From positions 1 through 34,261 of the IMG/VR virus record IMGVR_UViG_3300032524_000094: a DNA stretch of 34,261 nt. One strand, given 5' to 3'. The notes beneath the pieces are model-generated. The model was not told the DNA's origin. It did no database searches and was given only the letters and a program-made list of their open reading frames with translations. Numbering within the stretch: the first letter of the stretch is position 1; every line of letters begins with the position of its first letter. Positions 30,740 through 34,261 of the stretch are shown here, one piece after another. The stretch comes from a virus. The translations under genes were made by a program, and so were the position numbers.

Positions 30740-30918
30740 CACACACCGTCATCGTAGATTCCGCTATCGGGGCCACTGTCCCTGCGGAACTTGTTCCCCG
30801 AGAATTTGTAAGCCACTGGGTGAAGGTTCTCATAATGGCGGTTTTCGCCACGATCAACCTTCTCTACCAGTTCGCGCCAATCAATTTGCCTGTCGCTTCT
30901 CGGTGTCGGTACGGCCAT
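30739..30918 (-). CDS. Very small protein after the terminase gene
   Basis: 59 residues, MAVPTPRSDRQIDWRELVEK to DSGPDSGIYDDGV, starting 3 nt after the terminase stop and overlapping the next start by one base. The N-terminal half is basic and helical, the C-terminal half polar with Asp and Gly. It fills the gap between terminase and the next gene exactly. No family is recognised. Confidence 0.68.
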   Translation of the reverse strand: MAVPTPRSDRQIDWRELVEKVDRGENRHYENLHPVAYKFSGNKFRRDSGPDSGIYDDGV

Positions 30919-30921
30919 GAT

Positions 30922-33660
30922 CTATGTCCCATCCACAAATTGTTCAGGCTCCATATGTCCGGAACGCTCGTCGTGGCCGTCTGGATAAACGACCGGAGCC
31001 ACAGGATCCATATCGTAAATGCGCGACAAAGCATCAAGGAAATCGTCGCGCGGGGCCATGGGAAAGAATATGAACTCTTCCAGAAACTTGGATAGAACGC
31101 TGTAAACGCGGCCATCCTCGTTAACCCTCGTAATACCCTTGGCCACGAGATATTTTTGACCGCGAGAGATCGCGGTTTTTGCCGCCTTCGTTTTCAGGGG
31201 ATCTATGGGGGTGGCCTTGCCTTCCTCGTCAATCTCAATGACCTTCGGCAGGCGCAAGCGCCCCATACGGAAATCAGGCTCAAGCCGTTCAATCCTGTTT
31301 TCCTTGGAGGTGCGGCCCTCGTGCGGCCACTTCAACTCTTCCATCGGGAACGGGCAGTTTTCGATCTCCATGCGCTCTTCAAAATATTCAATGTCGGTTT
31401 GCATACCGAATTGCTCGTATCCGACGAAGACGGCCTGAACACCGGGATACCGGCTGTATTGCCGGTAAAGGTCGCGCACCGTTGTCCAGCGCTTCGAGAG
31501 CGGCATCCGGTGGCGGAGCCCGTCGATCAGATACTTGTTCCGATTGATGTCAATTGCTACAATGGCGATTGCTGTTTCATCAGAACCTTCGTTCTTCCCC
31601 TTGGAGGGGTCGATCATAATGTAAACGTTCACCACCTTTGGCCTGATCGTCCAGAACTGCAAAAGCCTGACATCGAATGTCGTCTCCGCGCCGGCAATCG
31701 GGTTTAAGAGCATCTGTGCCGCAACGGTGGACTTCGGCTGTTTGAGCTTGCGGTCCCATTCCTTCTGCGTAAGGAATATCGGCGTCCCGTCGAAGTCTCC
31801 GTTATGGGTGGCTGGGTGACGACGCTCCTCAAAAATACCGCGCTGCATCAACTGGCCATAGGTGTCGGCAAAGTGATAGCGCGTTCCGATGATCCACTGG
31901 CGTCCGCCGCGTTTCCCGAGATATTCAGACAGATCGTAGGCTTCCGTTACCTTCTTGATCATATCCGGCGTGGTCACGCTCTTCTCGGTCACAACATCAT
32001 CATAGACCCTGAGCGCATAGTGCTTGCCGGTGGGAAGGCCCTCAACCAGACCGGAAGCCTCGACCGTCGCTTCGCGCGGATTGGATTCGCGCTTGCAGAT
32101 GATGCCGTTGTCTTCGGACCAGCGGGGGGATTGCTTCTTCGGGTTTTCGTATAGGATGTCGGGGAAAATTTCTTTGAGGAGTTCGTTGTCTTCAAACTCC
32201 ATTTTGACTTGGATCAGGAACGACTTTGCCGCCTTGTTGTTGTGGGCGAAGATCCCGATTGTGACTTCCGGGTTTTTCAGGATCTCTTGGATCATCCCGG
32301 CGAACGTGATCACGGTGGAGTTGTGGGTTGTCACCATATTGCGACCCGTCAAGTAGAGGCCATCTTCTCGGTCCACCTGAATACAGCGCATAGGCTCGGA
32401 AGGAACACGGCTACAGGCCACGATAAAGCGCCTTGGATTCGGTCTTTTGCCGTCCTTACATCTCTCCAACTTTCGAGGTAAACGAAATGGCGGAAAATCC
32501 TTGTAAGCTTGGAAGGACACTTGCCAAAATGGATAGGGCTCTCCCTTATATTTTCCAACATGCCTTCTCTGTCTGGGCTTGAGGCCAAGGGTATGACATA
32601 GCTCAACGAAGCCTTCGACCAGACGATCATTCGTGTTCACGAAAGTCGCGGTCCCTCTGGTGTCGCAATGACCGTCTGTGTCCATTAAGCCCTGCAACAA
32701 CGACAATCTTTGGTCGATAGATGCTCTAAGGTAGATCGCTGGGATATGTTTGTTTCCATTGCCCAAAACACCCAACGTTTCGAGTTCTGGCCTTAGCTCA
32801 ACAATCCTACTGCATCTCGCGTTTCGCTTTGGTGATTTGTCGTGTCCAACTTCATATCCGGCGCTCTTGGCTTCTTCAAAAAACTCCGGATCTCCGCATG
32901 TAATATCAGAGTTTGCGGATGTCCCGTCACCCAACCATGCGCCCAAAACATATGGGTCAGCAGGGAGGTTTGCTTCCGGCATCTTGATAGGATCATTGAC
33001 GCGAATAGCTAACCGACCATCACTTTTATGTCCGTGCTTCGCGATGTCTTCCGTTTTCATAACAACGGTTTCACGATAAAGACGCTTCGGCCCCGGCTTG
33101 TTGTAGGCCATAGGTATCCGTTTTCTTGTCCTTCTTTCAATCGGCCATAAGTGTTCGCCACCGCATTTGATTTTGAATCCGTCGTCAAACTCGATTTCAT
33201 AACATTCAGCGTCGTCAACGATTTTGTTTAACGCAACAACCTTGCAGACCTCACCATCCGGGCCGTAGATCTGATCCCCGGGAACCAGATCCCCGTGCTT
33301 TACCCAGCCACCCGGAGTTGGAGTAGGCTCAGAAAGCTTTTGCATTTTGTAATGCTCGCGAGCCCACATGTCGATATGATCGTCCGGATCAATCTCGACT
33401 TCCCTGCAGCGGGCATAGATCCAATCGTCCCGCGCGTCTGGTCGTCGCAATAAGCATGTGAGGAGCATGTAGCGGTCGTGGCGGGCGAGCCACCGGAGGG
33501 CCTGTCGGTCGTTTCTCTTGAAGGCTCCGCGATAGATGGCCTCGCAAGCTTCTCTGGGCATAGCCCAAAGTAGCGCCTGATTGGGGTCAACCCCAGACGC
33601 TATCCCTGTCACCGTTATTGGTGACTCCTCTTCTGTTTTTTCGAGAGCGATTCCAGCCAT
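30922..33660 (-). CDS. terL: Terminase large subunit with intein
   Basis: 912 residues from the ATG at 33660; a TTG 12 nt upstream is possible but has no ribosome site. Removing the intein (residues 106-447) leaves a 570-residue protein, normal for a large terminase. Joining the two sides gives the Walker A-like WAREHYKSTVITF. Walker B is HYALRVYDDVV (548-557), and GTRYHFADTY follows as an ATPase coupling segment. The RNase H-like nuclease has VYIMIDPSKG (first Asp at 684) and ends with DDFLDALS (872-879). This enzyme cuts concatemeric phage DNA and drives it through the portal by ATP hydrolysis. The intein must splice for function, because it separates the Walker A lysine from the serine. 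Confidence 0.93.
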   Translation of the reverse strand: MAGIALEKTEEESPITVTGIASGVDPNQALLWAMPREACEAIYRGAFKRNDRQALRWLARHDRYMLLTCLLRRPDARDDWIYARCREVEIDPDDHIDMWAREHYKMQKLSEPTPTPGGWVKHGDLVPGDQIYGPDGEVCKVVALNKIVDDAECYEIEFDDGFKIKCGGEHLWPIERRTRKRIPMAYNKPGPKRLYRETVVMKTEDIAKHGHKSDGRLAIRVNDPIKMPEANLPADPYVLGAWLGDGTSANSDITCGDPEFFEEAKSAGYEVGHDKSPKRNARCSRIVELRPELETLGVLGNGNKHIPAIYLRASIDQRLSLLQGLMDTDGHCDTRGTATFVNTNDRLVEGFVELCHTLGLKPRQRRHVGKYKGEPYPFWQVSFQAYKDFPPFRLPRKLERCKDGKRPNPRRFIVACSRVPSEPMRCIQVDREDGLYLTGRNMVTTHNSTVITFAGMIQEILKNPEVTIGIFAHNNKAAKSFLIQVKMEFEDNELLKEIFPDILYENPKKQSPRWSEDNGIICKRESNPREATVEASGLVEGLPTGKHYALRVYDDVVTEKSVTTPDMIKKVTEAYDLSEYLGKRGGRQWIIGTRYHFADTYGQLMQRGIFEERRHPATHNGDFDGTPIFLTQKEWDRKLKQPKSTVAAQMLLNPIAGAETTFDVRLLQFWTIRPKVVNVYIMIDPSKGKNEGSDETAIAIVAIDINRNKYLIDGLRHRMPLSKRWTTVRDLYRQYSRYPGVQAVFVGYEQFGMQTDIEYFEERMEIENCPFPMEELKWPHEGRTSKENRIERLEPDFRMGRLRLPKVIEIDEEGKATPIDPLKTKAAKTAISRGQKYLVAKGITRVNEDGRVYSVLSKFLEEFIFFPMAPRDDFLDALSRIYDMDPVAPVVYPDGHDERSGHMEPEQFVDGT
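32320..33345 (-). mobile_element. Class 3 intein with LAGLIDADG homing endonuclease
   Basis: 342 residues inserted in the terminase between WAREHYK and STVITF. The C-terminal end is NMVTTHN followed by Ser, the standard intein His-Asn and +1 nucleophile. The first residues (MQKLSEPTPTPGGW) have no Cys or Ser at position 1. Instead it has the class 3 W-C-T set: Trp172 in GGEHLW (block B), Cys426 in MRCIQV (block F) and Thr445 in VTTHN (block G). HGDLVPGDQIYG is block A. The homing endonuclease has two motifs, YVLGAWLGDG (about 237-246) and LLQGLMDTDG (321-330), so it works as a monomer. In class 3 inteins the block F cysteine starts splicing. Confidence 0.9.
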
Positions 33661-33726
33661 CGCCTGACCCAATTTGTTGTATCAGACGCGGAGAGAATAC
33701 GCAGATCAGGTGGGTTTGTCTATTTA

Positions 33727-33963
33727 TTAAATCTTTCTTACGAGTTTATACCCGATAAAGCCATTCCCGCCCTTTATGGGAACTAGGTCCAATTCCGTTG
33801 CTTCCCGGGCCTTTGCGGCTATTTCGTGATGGGGCGCACCGCGTATAGCCATATCAAGAATATCGTCCATGATTATGCGAATAAGCTTTGCCTCTCGGTG
33901 TCGCATTATTGCCATAAAGTCCGGACCCACATATCGGTCGATAACCTCAAACCGATCAACCAT
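33727..33963 (-). CDS. Small basic protein of unknown function
   Basis: 78 residues from the ATG at 33963, one base after the upstream stop, with CACAGGG 9 nt before it; longer frames upstream overlap the neighbour. The protein is helical (MRHREAKLIRIIMDDILDMA, EIAAKAREATELDLVPIKG) and basic at the end (YKLVRKI). It is followed by 66 nt without a gene before the terminase start. No family is recognised; a small DNA-binding or packaging accessory is possible from position only. Confidence 0.72.
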   Translation of the reverse strand: MVDRFEVIDRYVGPDFMAIMRHREAKLIRIIMDDILDMAIRGAPHHEIAAKAREATELDLVPIKGGNGFIGYKLVRKI

Positions 33964-33964
33964 G

Positions 33965-34207
33965 TCACGATACCCTGTGATAAGTGACGGCCCAGCCGTC
34001 GTCTCCGAACATCCGGGCAAACACGGTGTCGATGCGATACTCGTACTTGACGCCCTTCTGTATCAGAATACGATCTGTGAAGATCAGCGCGGCGTCCCGA
34101 TCGTCCTCGTCGCAGAAGACAAAGATGCCATCTACGCCGTTAATATGGAACTCCTGAGCGCCCATGCAGTCTGGGATATCGTGATGTTCGTGCATCGTGG
34201 TCATCAT
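33965..34207 (-). CDS. Small protein of unknown function
   Basis: 80 residues from the ATG at 34207, whose ATGA overlaps the stop of the partial gene before it; ATGs at 34204 and 34195 are alternatives, the last with better spacing from the GGGGGGA. The sequence is acidic and mixed alpha/beta (MHEHHDIPDCMGAQEFHING, VFCDEDDRDAALIFTDRILI, GVKYEYRIDTVFARMFGDDG). No family is recognised. Confidence 0.7.
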   Translation of the reverse strand: MMTTMHEHHDIPDCMGAQEFHINGVDGIFVFCDEDDRDAALIFTDRILIQKGVKYEYRIDTVFARMFGDDGWAVTYHRVS

Positions 34208-34261
34208 TCCCCCCACCAAAACTTGTGTTTCAGCGTCTTCTCAACGGCCTCAACTCCTCCC
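34204..34261 (-). CDS. C-terminal end of a gene cut by the window edge
   Basis: The last 18 codons of a minus-strand frame end GGVEAVEKTLKHKFWWGE and stop with TGA at 34204. The stop overlaps the next ATG by four bases, as in the rest of the operon, which supports a real gene. Too little is present to identify it; in this position a small terminase subunit or DNA-binding protein would be usual. Confidence 0.6.
   Translation of the reverse strand, partial: GGVEAVEKTLKHKFWWGE

Noticed and set aside
33661-33726. Possible promoter or terminator in the 66-nt gap before the terminase
   Set aside because: Neither a convincing -35/-10 pair nor a stable hairpin is visible by eye.

Overview
The window is a late (morphogenesis) module of a tailed double-stranded DNA phage, most likely a podovirus, either free or integrated. 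Every gene I accept lies on the minus strand, so transcription runs from high to low coordinates. The genes are packed with 1-8 nt overlaps or short spacers, and most have clear Shine-Dalgarno sequences. I see no host genes, tRNAs, integrase or CRISPR. The gene order (large terminase, portal, scaffold, capsid, adaptor, tail hub, fibre, internal virion proteins, one giant virion protein) resembles the Bcep22-type podoviruses, which carry a single virion protein of more than 4000 residues. The host cannot be named from this sequence. Lipopolysaccharide-type sugar genes and a peptidoglycan hydrolase point to a Gram-negative host.

Region by region, in transcription order. 34261-33727: small unknown genes. 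33660-30922: large terminase subunit interrupted by a 342-residue intein with a LAGLIDADG homing endonuclease; the intein sits inside the Walker A motif and has the class 3 W-C-T signature. 30918-30219: three small genes, two of them too short to be found by length-based gene calling. 30217-26610: portal, a small acidic protein and the likely scaffold. 26585-24889: major capsid protein, split by a 686-nt group I intron that encodes its own LAGLIDADG endonuclease. P1, P3, P4, P7, P8 and P10 can all be paired by hand. 24862-22865: a small virion-like protein, a DUF115/MptE-like protein and three small unknown genes, ending in a strong intrinsic terminator. 22786-19657: a small acidic protein, a GT4-type glycosyltransferase and a methyltransferase-GT9 fusion. 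19653-15834: small unknown, head-tail adaptor, tail hub protein and tail fibre. 15820-11871: Gly/Pro-rich and Gln/Ala-rich internal virion proteins, with a GNAT protein between them. 11864-1: one giant open frame of at least 3954 codons, running off the left edge.

The giant protein reads as a polyvalent ejected protein. In order it has a lytic transglycosylase, a hydrophobic segment, a Pro-rich spacer, an inorganic-pyrophosphatase-like domain, an HExxH metallopeptidase-like domain, a DarB-like N6-adenine methylase, a Gly/Ser/Pro linker, a strawberry-notch-like SF2 helicase, a second HExxH domain and a long helical C-terminus. A plausible separate gene of 140 codons lies in the +1 frame inside the linker.

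Together the genes would package DNA, build a short-tailed virion, possibly modify a surface glycan, and deliver DNA together with a protein that opens the cell wall and counters host restriction. The only stretch over 300 bases without a structural gene is the capsid intron, and most of it is the endonuclease frame.
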